A DNA stretch of 37,837 nucleotides from JAOTWJ01 sp036398175 (lineage in GTDB: Bacteria > Gemmatimonadota > Gemmatimonadetes > Gemmatimonadales > GWC2-71-9). Shown in pieces: positions 25,834 to 34,580 of this stretch. Position 1 is the stretch's first letter. The number at the start of each line of letters is the position of its first letter. The translations under genes were made by a program, and so were the position numbers. The notes beneath the pieces are model-generated. The model saw only the letters and a program-made list of their open reading frames with translations. It searched no databases and was not told the DNA's origin. The stretch spans positions 1 through 37,837 of the forward strand of contig DASWHL010000025.1 of assembly GCA_036398175.1 (NCBI GenBank), given 5' to 3'.

Positions 25834-27294
25834 GTGAACGCGGTCATTGCGCTCCTGGCCGAGGTCGGCAACTACGTCGCCGCCGTGCTCACGGTGCTGC
25901 TCGCCGTGGGCGCGGCCGGCCATGCCATCCTCTACAAGCGGGACTCCCGGGCCGCCGCCGGCTGGGTGGGCCTGATCATCCTGGTGCCGGTCATCGGCGC
26001 CGTGCTCTACACGATGCTGGGCGTGAACCGGATCCGGCGGCGCGCCTCCGAGATCCGCCAGGCCAGCCCGCGGTTCACCGGCCAGTATGCCGTGCTCCAT
26101 GGGGCCGACCGGGTGCTGGGGCCCGGGCTCGACGCCGAGCACCAGCACCTGGTGGCGCTCGGGCGCTATGGCGACCGCGTGACCCGGCGCGCGCTCACGG
26201 GAGGCAATGCGGTCCGCCAGCTCGTCAACGGGGACGCGGCATATCCGGAGATGCTCGCGGCCATTGACTCGGCCGGCGAGTCGGTGGCATTGGCCACGTA
26301 TATCTTCGACCACGACCAGGTCGGGATCCAATTCGTGGACGCGCTGGCCCGGGCGGTCCGGCGCGGGGTGGCGGTGCGCGTCCTCGTGGACGGGGTGGGA
26401 GCGCGCTACTCCCGCCCATCCGTCGTGGGGGCGCTCGCGCAGCGGGGCGTCACGGTCGCGCGGTTCATGCCCACACTGAAGCCGTGGAGCGCCCCGTTCT
26501 GGAACCTCCGGACGCACCGCAAGATCCTGGTCGTGGACGGCCGCGTGGGCTTCACGGGCGGGATGAACATCCGCGCGGGCAGACTGTTGGCCCGGCAGCC
26601 TTCGTCCCCGACCCAGGACCTGCACTTCCGGCTCGACGGACCGGTGGTGCCGCACCTCGCGGGCGCGTTCGCCGAGGACTGGGCGTTCACGACCGGCGAG
26701 GTGCTGACCGGCCCGCCCTGGCTCCGGGAGGTGGCGCACGCGGGACCGGTGGTGGCCCGGGGCATCCCGGACGGTCCGGACGCCGACTTCGAGACGATTC
26801 ACCAGGTCATTCTGGGTGGCATTGCCTGCGCGCGCGCGTCGGTCCGGGTGGTGACGCCGTACTTCGTGCCCGACGCCTCGCTCATCACGGCGCTCACGGT
26901 CGCCGCCACGCGGGGTGTGACGGTCGAGGTGGTGCTGCCGGCCAGGAGCAACCTGCCGTACGTCCACTGGGCCACCCAGGCGCTGCTGTGGCAGGTGGTG
27001 AAGCGGGACGTGAAGGTGTTCTTCTCCCCGCCCCCATTTGATCACTCGAAGCTCATGGTCGTGGACGGGGCGTGGACCCTGATCGGCTCGGCCAACTGGG
27101 ACGCGCGGAGCTTGCGGCTCAATTTCGAGTTCAACGTGGAGTGCTACGATCCCGGTCTGGCCGCGGCCGCGACCGGGATCTTCACGGCCAAGCGGGACGC
27201 CGCCCGGCTGATCACCCCCACCGAGATGGACGGGCGGTCGGTGCCGGTGCGGCTCCGGGACGGGATCGCGCGCCTGGCGTCGCCGTACCTGTAG
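25834..27294 (+). CDS. cls: Cardiolipin synthase-like phospholipase D family protein
   Basis: 486 residues from GTG 25834, chosen because the -10 element TATACT ends 5 nt upstream; a TTG at 25801 would lie inside the -35. Two N-terminal membrane helices (about 5-30 and 40-62), then two HKD motifs: HRKILVVDGRVGFTGGMN (H about 228) and HSKLMVVDGAWTLIGSANWD (H about 404), which form one active site. Length and layout match bacterial Cls, which condenses two phosphatidylglycerols into cardiolipin at the inner membrane. Other PLD transferases have the same motifs, so the substrate is inferred. Confidence 0.88.
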   Translation: MNAVIALLAEVGNYVAAVLTVLLAVGAAGHAILYKRDSRAAAGWVGLIILVPVIGAVLYTMLGVNRIRRRASEIRQASPRFTGQYAVLHGADRVLGPGLDAEHQHLVALGRYGDRVTRRALTGGNAVRQLVNGDAAYPEMLAAIDSAGESVALATYIFDHDQVGIQFVDALARAVRRGVAVRVLVDGVGARYSRPSVVGALAQRGVTVARFMPTLKPWSAPFWNLRTHRKILVVDGRVGFTGGMNIRAGRLLARQPSSPTQDLHFRLDGPVVPHLAGAFAEDWAFTTGEVLTGPPWLREVAHAGPVVARGIPDGPDADFETIHQVILGGIACARASVRVVTPYFVPDASLITALTVAATRGVTVEVVLPARSNLPYVHWATQALLWQVVKRDVKVFFSPPPFDHSKLMVVDGAWTLIGSANWDARSLRLNFEFNVECYDPGLAAAATGIFTAKRDAARLITPTEMDGRSVPVRLRDGIARLASPYL

Positions 27295-27317
27295 GCGGTC
27301 GAGATGGTCGCCGCCCG

Positions 27318-27347
27318 TTGACAGCGAGGGCCGGTTGGGCCTAGGGT
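27318..27347 (+). promoter_or_regulatory. Sigma-70-type promoter of the lipoprotein gene
   Basis: TTGACA at 27318-27323, 18-nt spacer, TAGGGT at 27342-27347. The start of transcription would be near 27354, about 30 nt before ATG 27383, which has GGGAGG as ribosome site. Confidence 0.45.
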
Positions 27348-27382
27348 ACAGCAACCCAGCCATCTCAGCATCGGGAGGTCTC

Positions 27383-27784
27383 ATGCGCAGTCTGCTCACC
27401 GCCGGCCTGGCGGCCGCCCTCGTCGTGGGGTGCAGCGACGACGACGAAACGACGGGTACGACCAAGCAGGCACCGCTGCCGCCGGCATCCGTGTCCGCCA
27501 AGATCGAGAATGACAACATCGTGCTCAGCTGGTCCGAGGTGTCGAACGCCACCTCGTACAACGTCTATATGGCGGCGGAGGCGGGTGTGAAGCGGGTGAA
27601 CTACGTGTCGCTCACCGGCAACATGTTCCATCCCGATCTCGCGGCCAAGTTCGACCATCCCGCCGGGCTGGATCCGAACTTGAAGTACTTCCTCGTGGTG
27701 ACCGCTGTGAACGCGGAGGGCGAGAGTGCCGAGTCGTGCGAAGTAGGGGCAGCGATCAGCACGAAGTTCAGCGAGAGTTGTTGA
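27383..27784 (+). CDS. Small lipoprotein with one fibronectin type III domain
   Basis: 133 residues from ATG 27383 (GGGAGG 7 nt upstream). The lipobox is LVVGC, with lipidated Cys at 17, then an acidic SDDDE linker. The remainder is a single FnIII-like domain: PASVSAKIENDNIVLSWSEV, TSYNVYM, and LKYFLVVTAVNAEGES. It ends in ...SESC. The acidic residues after Cys fit retention or sorting at the membrane. Probably an adhesion or binding module at the envelope; no enzyme motif. It stands alone, with its own promoter and a hairpin directly after the stop. Confidence 0.75.
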   Translation: MRSLLTAGLAAALVVGCSDDDETTGTTKQAPLPPASVSAKIENDNIVLSWSEVSNATSYNVYMAAEAGVKRVNYVSLTGNMFHPDLAAKFDHPAGLDPNLKYFLVVTAVNAEGESAESCEVGAAISTKFSESC

Positions 27785-27791
27785 TCGCGGC

Positions 27792-27842
27792 GGCCAGGCG
27801 GCGAGACGTCAGCTTGCTGTCTCGCCGTCTGGCCGTCTCAGG
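27792..27842. terminator. Octad-phased hairpin, likely bidirectional terminator
   Basis: GGCCAGGCGGCGAGAC (27792-27807) pairs with GTCTCGCCGTCTGGCC (27819-27834): 16 bp, one mismatch, 11-nt loop. The right arm is made of three 8-nt words, GTCTCGCC, GTCTGGCC, GTCTCAGG, in phase. It lies between two convergent genes, 7 nt after the lipoprotein stop and 6 bp from the barrel-protein stop, so a terminator role for both is likely even without a T-run. Confidence 0.65.
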
Positions 27843-27848
27843 GAAGGT

Positions 27849-28493
27849 CTACCTGCGTCCGAAGCCGATCGGGATGCCGATGCTGACGTAGATGTCGGAC
27901 TGAAGCTTCGACTCGTACGTGCCGCCGTCGTCGCCGTCCGGGTCGGCGGAATACAGCATGCCCTCGACCGTAACGTTGAGCGCGAACTTGGGCGTGACGT
28001 TCGCCCGGGCGCCGAAGCCGACGACACCGCCGATGTTCGTGAGCGACTCGGTCTGCAACCCGGTCACGTCGGGATCCCACGTGTCCCCGCCGCGCGAGAC
28101 GATGCCGCCGCCCACGAGGAGGTACAGGTTCGTGCGCGCCGGGCGGAAGACGAGCCGGCCAGTCCCCGCGATGATGCTACCGGGCAGGGACACGCCGGCA
28201 GTCACGGTGGCGTCCGACGACGTGAGCTTCGTGCCGCTGGCGACGTACGCGCCGGCTGCCTCGATGCCAACCGACGGACTGATCCAAAACGTCAACCGGG
28301 CGCCGCCTCCCGGCGCGGCGGCCTGACGCTCGAGGATCGAGCCGAACTCCCCGATGCTGCTGAGCGGGTAATAGCTCGTGAAGAACGGGGTCAGCTCGGC
28401 GACGTACTGGGCGTGTGCGCGGGCCGTCACCCCGCCGGCCGCGGTCAGCGCGAGGGCGGTGAGGGCGATCCGGGCGCTCCATTCGCTGCGCAT
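27849..28493 (-). CDS. Outer-membrane beta-barrel protein (OmpA/OmpW-size)
   Basis: 214 residues. A signal peptide ends near 29 (ARAHA-Q). The mature part is a series of amphipathic strands with Gly and aromatic residues (GIEAAGAYVASG, NLYLLVGGGIVSRGG, IGGVVGFGARANV, FALNVTVEGMLYS), as in eight-strand barrels. It lacks the terminal Phe common in such proteins and ends GFGRR. GGAGGAG precedes ATG 28493. It is 42 bp downstream of the large kinase gene on the same strand and could be co-transcribed. Function unknown. Confidence 0.75.
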   Translation of the reverse strand: MRSEWSARIALTALALTAAGGVTARAHAQYVAELTPFFTSYYPLSSIGEFGSILERQAAAPGGGARLTFWISPSVGIEAAGAYVASGTKLTSSDATVTAGVSLPGSIIAGTGRLVFRPARTNLYLLVGGGIVSRGGDTWDPDVTGLQTESLTNIGGVVGFGARANVTPKFALNVTVEGMLYSADPDGDDGGTYESKLQSDIYVSIGIPIGFGRR

Positions 28494-28535
28494 GTGTTGC
28501 TCCTCCAGCAGAGGTGACGTGGTGGCCGGCGCCCG

Positions 28536-31500
28536 CTAGCGCCGGATCTCGACCGGCGCGGGCCGGAGCACCGGATCGGTGCCCGCCGTGCCGACTTGTC
28601 CCTTGGCGTTCTCGCCCCAGCAGAGGGTGGGGCCCGCGCGGGCCACCGCGCAGACGTGCGCGTTGCCCGCGGCCAGCGAGGTGAGGGGCTCGGTGGTCGC
28701 GACCCGGACCGGGGTCCGGGAGTCCTTGCCCCCGCCGTCGCCGAGTTGCCCGCGGTTGCCCTTCCCCCAGCACCAGGCCGCGCTGGCCGGCGTCAGCCCG
28801 CAGGCGAACCCCTCGCCCACCGCGATCCGGCTGAAGCTCTGGTCCGTCTCGATGCGCCGCGGCTGGCCGCCGAACGCCGAGCCCCAGCAGTAGGTGTTGC
28901 CCTCGACGCCGATGGCGCAATTGTCGTTGCGGCCGGCGGCCATGGTCGTCGCGGCCTCCCGCATCCTGGCTTCGTCGGGCGTGCGCCGCTGCTCGGTGAT
29001 GCCGATGCCCAGTTGATTTGCGAAGCCGTCGCCCCAGCAGAAGACCTTTCCCTCGGCGGTGACGCCGCAGGTGTGCTTCTCGCCGGCCGCCAGCATGAGG
29101 TAGGTGAAGCCGCGCGCGACCGCCACCGGCGCGGATGCGTCACGCGCGCTCCCGTTCCCGAGCTGCGCGTCGTTGTTTCTGCCCCAGCACCACGCGGAGC
29201 CGTCCGTCGCGATCCCGCAGGTGTGCGCCCCGCCAGCCACGATGCTCTTGAACCGCTGATCGGTGCTGACGGTGACCGGCCGCGTGACCGCCTCCCGGGA
29301 CGGTTGCCCGTTGCCCAGCTGCCCGCTCGCATTGGCGCCCCAGCACAGCACGGCGCCGCGACCGGTCAGACCGCAGGCGTGGCCCGCGCCGGCGGTGACC
29401 TGCTGGAGCCCCGCCGCGGACGAGACCGCGGGGGCGCCGGTTCCCCAACACGCCGCCGAGCCGTCGGACAGCGTGGCACAGCTGAACTCGGCGCCGAGGC
29501 CGATGGACGCCGCGGTGACGGCGGACGATGCCGGGGTGGCCGGGGGCTGCGTGGGGAGCGGCTCCGCCCTCGGGGGGTCGGCCGCCGCGACGGGCGGTGG
29601 CGGGGCCGTCACCTCGAGGTCGAAGGCCTGGACCTGATTCTCCGCGCTCGCCGTGATGGTCACGCGGCCGGGCGCCCGCGTCTGGATCGTACCGTCCGTA
29701 CCGACCGTCGCCACGCGCTCGTTGCTGGACGTCCACGTGATGGTGCGGTCCATGAGGGTCCGGCCATTCGCGTCCTGCGCCGACGCGGAAGCGCTGAAGG
29801 TCTGGCCCGCCTGGAGCGAGGCCACCTGCCGGCTCACCTGGACCCGCGCCACGGCGATCCGGGCCGGCGGGCGCACCCGCAGCGCGAACGTCCCGCGCTG
29901 CCCCGCGACCGTGGCCGTGATCGTGGCCTCACCCTCGCTCACGGCCCGCACGGTGCCGTCGTCGGCGACGGTGGCCACCCGCGGGTTGCTGGACTGCCAG
30001 GCGACCTCGTACGTCGGGACCACGCGGTTCCGGTCGTCGAGCACGGTGAGGCCGAGGCGTGCGGAGCCGCCCGGTTCGAGCCCCGTGCCCGGGCCGCCGC
30101 GAATGGCGACGGACGCGACCGGCGGGATGCTCACGGTGACGCGCGTCGGCCGGGATCGAATGTTCTCCGAGATGCCGACGATGTCGGCGGTGCCCTCGGC
30201 CAGCGCGATGAGCCGGGTTCCCTGCACGCGAACGACCCCGGCCGCCGACGACTGGAGCGCCACGGGCCGGCCCCCCAGGGTCACGCCGCTCGCGTCTTCC
30301 GCGCGCGCCGAGACGTTCACCGTGTCGCCGGGGGCGAGCTGGGCGGTTTGCAACTCGACGGTCACGGCCGCGACGGACGCGCGCACAGCCGTGACGGTCA
30401 CGACAGCCGTATCGGCCCTGCCCTCCTCGCTGGTGGCGATGATGCGGGTCGTCCCGGCTTTCAGCGCCTCCACGATCCCGCTGACCCCGGGTCCCGCCGC
30501 CACGGTCGCCACCGAAGGGTCGCTCGACCGCCACGTGATGTCGCGATTGGCGAGCGGCGTCCGGGTGCTGTCCAGCAGCCAGGCGAGCAGCTCGCCGGAG
30601 GTGCCGACCGCCATGCTCTGGGACCGGGGGTTGAGCTGCACGGACGCCACCGGGGCGGGTGGCGGTGCCGCGGGCGCCTCGGGCTCGGGCAGGACCACGG
30701 GCTCGTCCGGCGTCGCGGCCGGTGTCCGCAGGCTCATCAGGACGCCGACCACCGCCGCCGAGGCCACGGTGAGGCCCGCCAGGCCGAGCCCGAGTGTGAG
30801 CCCGCGTTTGCGCGGCGCCGGGGCCGGGGCGAGTGCCGCGGCCGGAGCGGACCGCGGCTGGGCGGCGGGGGCGGGAGCGGAGGCTCCCGTTGGGGGAGGC
30901 CAGGGCAGCGCCCCCGACGTCACCACTGTTTCCCCTTCGTGCGTGATCATGGTGGGCGCGTCGCTCGTGATCACGGTCGGCGTATCGGCACCGGTCCGGG
31001 ACCCCGTGGGCACCGGCGTGGGCGGCGGCGTCCGCGCCGGCTGGAACCCGGACGGGATCGGGGCCGCACCCGACGGCATGGTGGGCGCGTCGGGGGAGGC
31101 CGTGGGGATCGGGCTCGCGGGCGTGTGCACGGCGTCCGTGAGCGCGGCTCCGGAGCCGCCGCGCGCGAGGGCGCGCATCTGCTTCCGGATGGGATCGCCC
31201 GGGGCCATGGCCGGGGCGCCGATCTCGGCCACCGCGTCTTCCATCGTGGGCCAGCGCGTGGCGGGGTCCTTGGCGAGCATCCGCGCAATGGCCTCGGCGA
31301 GGGGCTCCGGACAGTCCGGCCGCAACTGGCGTACGGGCGGGGGCGGCTCGTTGAAGTGCTTCCACATGATCCCCATCAGCGAGTCCGCGTCGAACGGGAT
31401 CGTGCCGGTGAGCAGCTCGTAGGCCACGATGCCCAGCGAATACTGGTCGGTGGCCCCCGTGATCTCCTTGCTGGCGCACTGCTCGGGGCTCATGTACGTG

Positions 31501-32189
31501 GGCGTCCCGATCGTGACCCCCGTCATCGTGAGGCCCCGCGCGTCCGCCACCTTGGCGATTCCGAAGTCGGTGACGACCGCCCAGCCCTCCTCGTCCAGCA
31601 TGATGTTCGCGGGTTTCATGTCGCGATGGACGATGCCACGCCGGTGCGCGTACCCCAACGCGCCACCCACCTGGTTCATGATGGCCTGGACCATGGGGAT
31701 GGGGAGCGGGCCCTGCTCGCGGATCACCGTGTCGAGCGAGCGCCCCTCCACGAACTTCATCACGAAGAACAGGAGGTTCCCGGTCTCGCGGACCGCGTAG
31801 ATCGGGATGATGTGCGGGTGGCTCAGCGACGCTGCCGTCCGGGCTTCCCGCTTGAACCGCTCCACCATGCCCGCGCCCGTCACGAGCGACGGCGTCATGA
31901 CCTTGATGGCGACCTTCCGGTCGAGCGCGATGTCGTGGGCCAGGAAGACCGTGGCCATGCCGCCCCGGCCCAGCTCCCCCGCGATGTCGTAGTCACCCGT
32001 AGTGGCGTGCCGCAGCGGCTCGAGAATCTCGGATTCCGGCTTGGGGGCCGGCGGCGGCGGCGGCACGGTGGCCATCTTGGCGGTGGCGAGCACGGCCTGC
32101 TCCCCCGAGACGTCGTGGCCGCAGCGCGAGCAGAAGTGCGCGCCGGCAACGATTGGGGTGCCGCAGCGGGAGCAGGTGCGTTCGGTCAT
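28536..32189 (-). CDS. Giant Ser/Thr kinase: zinc ribbon, kinase, TM, Ig-like repeats, RCC1 propeller
   Basis: 1217 residues from ATG 32189; the upstream in-frame stretch is antisense to other genes. Zinc ribbon C6-x2-C9...C20-x2-C23; kinase about 67-325 (GRGGMAT, VAIKVM, HRDMKPANIML with D190, DFG 208-210, SPEQ); Pro/Ala/Thr-rich linker; membrane helix about 463-487. Outside the membrane: four Ig-like Big2 repeats (about 514-600, 604-687, 691-772, 778-861), each with a WxSS(D/N)xxVATV core or relic of it, then about 895-1217 with seven RCC1-like units, each with a C-x8-10-CWG pair. The Cys pairs would form disulfides in the periplasm, giving a seven-bladed propeller. A receptor kinase is implied; the ligand is unknown. 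There is no Shine-Dalgarno; a TAGATT -10 at 32214-32209 predicts a 13-nt leader. Confidence 0.92.
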   Translation of the reverse strand: MTERTCSRCGTPIVAGAHFCSRCGHDVSGEQAVLATAKMATVPPPPPAPKPESEILEPLRHATTGDYDIAGELGRGGMATVFLAHDIALDRKVAIKVMTPSLVTGAGMVERFKREARTAASLSHPHIIPIYAVRETGNLLFFVMKFVEGRSLDTVIREQGPLPIPMVQAIMNQVGGALGYAHRRGIVHRDMKPANIMLDEEGWAVVTDFGIAKVADARGLTMTGVTIGTPTYMSPEQCASKEITGATDQYSLGIVAYELLTGTIPFDADSLMGIMWKHFNEPPPPVRQLRPDCPEPLAEAIARMLAKDPATRWPTMEDAVAEIGAPAMAPGDPIRKQMRALARGGSGAALTDAVHTPASPIPTASPDAPTMPSGAAPIPSGFQPARTPPPTPVPTGSRTGADTPTVITSDAPTMITHEGETVVTSGALPWPPPTGASAPAPAAQPRSAPAAALAPAPAPRKRGLTLGLGLAGLTVASAAVVGVLMSLRTPAATPDEPVVLPEPEAPAAPPPAPVASVQLNPRSQSMAVGTSGELLAWLLDSTRTPLANRDITWRSSDPSVATVAAGPGVSGIVEALKAGTTRIIATSEEGRADTAVVTVTAVRASVAAVTVELQTAQLAPGDTVNVSARAEDASGVTLGGRPVALQSSAAGVVRVQGTRLIALAEGTADIVGISENIRSRPTRVTVSIPPVASVAIRGGPGTGLEPGGSARLGLTVLDDRNRVVPTYEVAWQSSNPRVATVADDGTVRAVSEGEATITATVAGQRGTFALRVRPPARIAVARVQVSRQVASLQAGQTFSASASAQDANGRTLMDRTITWTSSNERVATVGTDGTIQTRAPGRVTITASAENQVQAFDLEVTAPPPPVAAADPPRAEPLPTQPPATPASSAVTAASIGLGAEFSCATLSDGSAACWGTGAPAVSSAAGLQQVTAGAGHACGLTGRGAVLCWGANASGQLGNGQPSREAVTRPVTVSTDQRFKSIVAGGAHTCGIATDGSAWCWGRNNDAQLGNGSARDASAPVAVARGFTYLMLAAGEKHTCGVTAEGKVFCWGDGFANQLGIGITEQRRTPDEARMREAATTMAAGRNDNCAIGVEGNTYCWGSAFGGQPRRIETDQSFSRIAVGEGFACGLTPASAAWCWGKGNRGQLGDGGGKDSRTPVRVATTEPLTSLAAGNAHVCAVARAGPTLCWGENAKGQVGTAGTDPVLRPAPVEIRR

Positions 32190-32279
32190 CACAGGGGCCC
32201 AGTCAACCAATCTAAGGACGCATCGGGAGTGATGCCACGCCGAGCCGGCAACGGGCGTCACGCGTAGCTTCCCGCTGCA

Positions 32280-33197
32280 ATGTTCCCGCCAACCGCCCCC
32301 CGGCCCCGCCTGGCCCTCCTCGAGGTGGCCCTGGGCGCGCTGCTCATCAGCTTCGCCTCCGTCTGGGTGCGGCTGGCCCCGGTCGGGCCCACCGCGGCCG
32401 GCTTCTACCGGATGCTGGTCGGAGGCGTGGTCCTCCTGGTCGTCGCCCTGGCCCGGCGCGAACGCCTCTGGGTCGGCCGCCGGGCGCTGGCCTTCGTCCT
32501 GGCCGGCTCCGTGCTCTTCGCGGCGGATCTGGCCTTCTGGCACCGGAGCATCCACCTCGTGGGGCCGGGGCTGGCCACGATTCTGGCCAACTTCCAGGTG
32601 TTCCTGCTCGCGGGCTTCGGTATCGTGGTGCTGCGGGAGCGCCTGGACTGGCGGTTCGGCGTCGCCATCGTGACCGCCCTGGGGGGGCTGCTGCTCCTGG
32701 TGGGCGTGGACTGGCGCGCGCTCCCGGCGGGGTACCGGACCGGCGTCGGCTTCGGCCTGCTGACCGCGCTTTCGTACGGCGCCTATCTGCTGGTCCTCCG
32801 GGCCAGCCAGGCCCGCACCGGCCGCCTCGAGCCACTTCCCAACCTCATGGCCATCTGCTGGGGCACCGCCCTCCTGCTGGGCCTCCTGGCCGTCTGGCAG
32901 GGCGAATCCCTGGTGGTCCCTGACGGCCGCACCGCGGCCATCCTTGGCGTCTACGGGATCACGGCCCAGGTGGTGGGCTGGCTGCTGATCTCGCGCGGCA
33001 TCCCCCACGTGGAAGCGGGCCGCGCGGGCCTCGTGCTCCTGCTCCAGCCGTCGCTGGCCTTCGTGTGGGACATCCTGTTCTTCGGGCGACCCACGGACGT
33101 GGGGGACGTGGCGGGGGCGGTGCTGGCGCTCGGGGCGATTTACCTCGGGACGGCGCGAAGCAGCGACGGGAACGACGGGAGCGACGGGAGGGGGTGA
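32280..33197 (+). CDS. EamA/DMT-family transporter
   Basis: 305 residues from ATG 32280. Ten membrane helices in two similar EamA halves; early motif SFASVWVRLAPVGPTAAGFYRM and second-half GYRTGVGFGLLTALSYGAYLLVLR, with conserved R and P positions of drug/metabolite exporters. The substrate cannot be inferred. The tail after the last helix reads SDGNDGSDGRG, from a 9-nt unit repeated three times (33163-33190). No Shine-Dalgarno precedes the start. It is divergent from the large kinase, 90 bp apart. Confidence 0.85.
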   Translation: MFPPTAPRPRLALLEVALGALLISFASVWVRLAPVGPTAAGFYRMLVGGVVLLVVALARRERLWVGRRALAFVLAGSVLFAADLAFWHRSIHLVGPGLATILANFQVFLLAGFGIVVLRERLDWRFGVAIVTALGGLLLLVGVDWRALPAGYRTGVGFGLLTALSYGAYLLVLRASQARTGRLEPLPNLMAICWGTALLLGLLAVWQGESLVVPDGRTAAILGVYGITAQVVGWLLISRGIPHVEAGRAGLVLLLQPSLAFVWDILFFGRPTDVGDVAGAVLALGAIYLGTARSSDGNDGSDGRG

Positions 33198-33309
33198 CGC
33201 GGCCGAACTCATCGCGCGAGTCGAGACCGCCGAACTCGCCTGACCGGCCCACCTTGCGGCGCGGCCCTTCGGGACGCCATTTCCCCACGACCACCTTCCG
33301 GCGGAGATC

Positions 33310-33693
33310 ATGAAGAAGCTCACCCCCATCATCACCGTGGACACCATCGAGCCGTGTCTCCCGTTCTGGACCGAGCGGCTGGATTTTGCCGTGACCGCGG
33401 AAGTGCAGCACGCGGGGCGGCTCGGGTTCGTGATCCTCGCGAGGCACGGGGTGGAGGTCATGTATCAGTCGCGGGCCAGCATCGAGGCGGATGTGGCGGC
33501 CGTGGCGGCGAGCGGGGCGGGCACGCGCACGCTGCTGTTCATCGAGGTCGCCGACGTGGCGGACATCACGCGCCGGCTCGAGGGGATCGAGATTGTGGTC
33601 CCGATGCGGAAGACGTTCTACGGATCCGAGGAGTTTTTCGTTCGCGCCCCGTGCGGGACGCTGGTGGGGTTTGCGCAGTTCGGTGCCCGGTGA
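33310..33693 (+). CDS. VOC-superfamily (glyoxalase/bleomycin-resistance fold) protein
   Basis: 127 residues, family length. The pattern of two beta-alpha-beta-beta-beta units is visible: TPIITVDTIEPCLPFWTERLDF, GFVILARHGVEVMYQ, then TRTLLFIEVADVADITRRL and FYGSEEFFVRAPCGTLVGFAQF. Metal-site residues are only partly conserved (E near the end is replaced by Q/F), so enzymatic activity is uncertain. GGAG lies 3 nt before ATG 33310. Likely a small-molecule binding or metal-dependent enzyme. The 112-bp gap before it shows only two copies of GCCGAACTC and no promoter I can name. Confidence 0.8.
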   Translation: MKKLTPIITVDTIEPCLPFWTERLDFAVTAEVQHAGRLGFVILARHGVEVMYQSRASIEADVAAVAASGAGTRTLLFIEVADVADITRRLEGIEIVVPMRKTFYGSEEFFVRAPCGTLVGFAQFGAR

Positions 33694-33746
33694 TGGGGAC
33701 CATGCGTCCGGGATCGGGTCGCGGCGCGTGAGGGGCGGGACACAGC

Positions 33747-34580
33747 ATGCGGCGTGACCTGCTGACGCTGGTTCGCGAGGCGCTCGCGGGGCGCTACACG
33801 GTGGAGCGCGAGATCGCGCGCGGCGGCGCGGCCTACGTGTTTGCCGGGCGGGACGGGGCCGGCACCGCGGTGGCGCTCAAGATCCTCCGGCCCGAGCTGG
33901 CCGTGACCGTGACCGCCGACCGGTTCCTGCGCGAGGTGGGCTTCCTGCGCCAGCTCGAGCACCCGCACGTGGCGCGGGTGCTGGATTCGGGCGAAGCCGA
34001 GTTCTTTCTCTTCTATGTGATGCCGATGGTCGAGGGGCCGAACCTCCGGCAGCACCTCGATCGCGCCCGCCGGGTGTCCGTCGAGGACACGTGCCGGATC
34101 GGACGGGACCTGCTCGACGCCCTCGGCTATTTCCACGAGCGCCAGATCGTCCATCGGGACGTGAAGCCCGACAACATCGTGCTGCGGCCCGACGGGCCGG
34201 TGCTCGTGGACTTCGGGATCGCCAAGGCCATTGCGGACGCGGGCACGGATCGGCTCACCCGGTCCGGGTTCACCGTCGGCACGTCGCACTACATGAGTCC
34301 GGAGCAGGTGCTGGGGGAGCCCGACATTGACCACCGCTGCGATCTCTACTCCATGGGCTGCGTCCTGTACGAATGCCTCACCGGGCGCCCCCCCTTCTGG
34401 CACCAGCGCGAGGAGCACGTGCTCCGGATGCAGCAGCTGGATCCCGCGCCCGACGTCCGCGAGCGGCGGGCCGACACGCCGCCCGGCCTGGCCGCGGCGA
34501 TTGCCCGCGCGCTCGAAAAGGAACGGGGACGGCGCTGGGCGACCGCTCTGGAGATGCGGACGGCGATCGGGAGCGAGTAG
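33747..34580 (+). CDS. Soluble Ser/Thr protein kinase, minimal form
   Basis: 277 residues, only a kinase domain: ARGGAAYVFAGRD (atypical Gly-loop), VALKIL Lys, MPMVEGPNL hinge, HRDVKPDNIVL, DFGIAKA, SPEQ, and C-lobe DLYSMGCVLYECLTGRPPF. No membrane helix or C-terminal sensor, unlike the other two kinases in the window, so it acts in the cytosol. G-rich GAGGGGCGGGA lies about 7 nt upstream of ATG 33747. The stop TAG is the first base set of a heptad repeat. Confidence 0.9.
   Translation: MRRDLLTLVREALAGRYTVEREIARGGAAYVFAGRDGAGTAVALKILRPELAVTVTADRFLREVGFLRQLEHPHVARVLDSGEAEFFLFYVMPMVEGPNLRQHLDRARRVSVEDTCRIGRDLLDALGYFHERQIVHRDVKPDNIVLRPDGPVLVDFGIAKAIADAGTDRLTRSGFTVGTSHYMSPEQVLGEPDIDHRCDLYSMGCVLYECLTGRPPFWHQREEHVLRMQQLDPAPDVRERRADTPPGLAAAIARALEKERGRRWATALEMRTAIGSE

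Noticed and set aside
28596..32267. Plus-strand frame of 1223 codons opposite the large kinase
   Set aside because: Antisense shadow caused by high GC; rich in Arg, Gly, His, Asp without any domain.
32190..33461. Upstream extension of the large kinase frame
   Set aside because: It is antisense to the EamA and VOC genes and low in motif content; the zinc-ribbon start at 32189 is natural.
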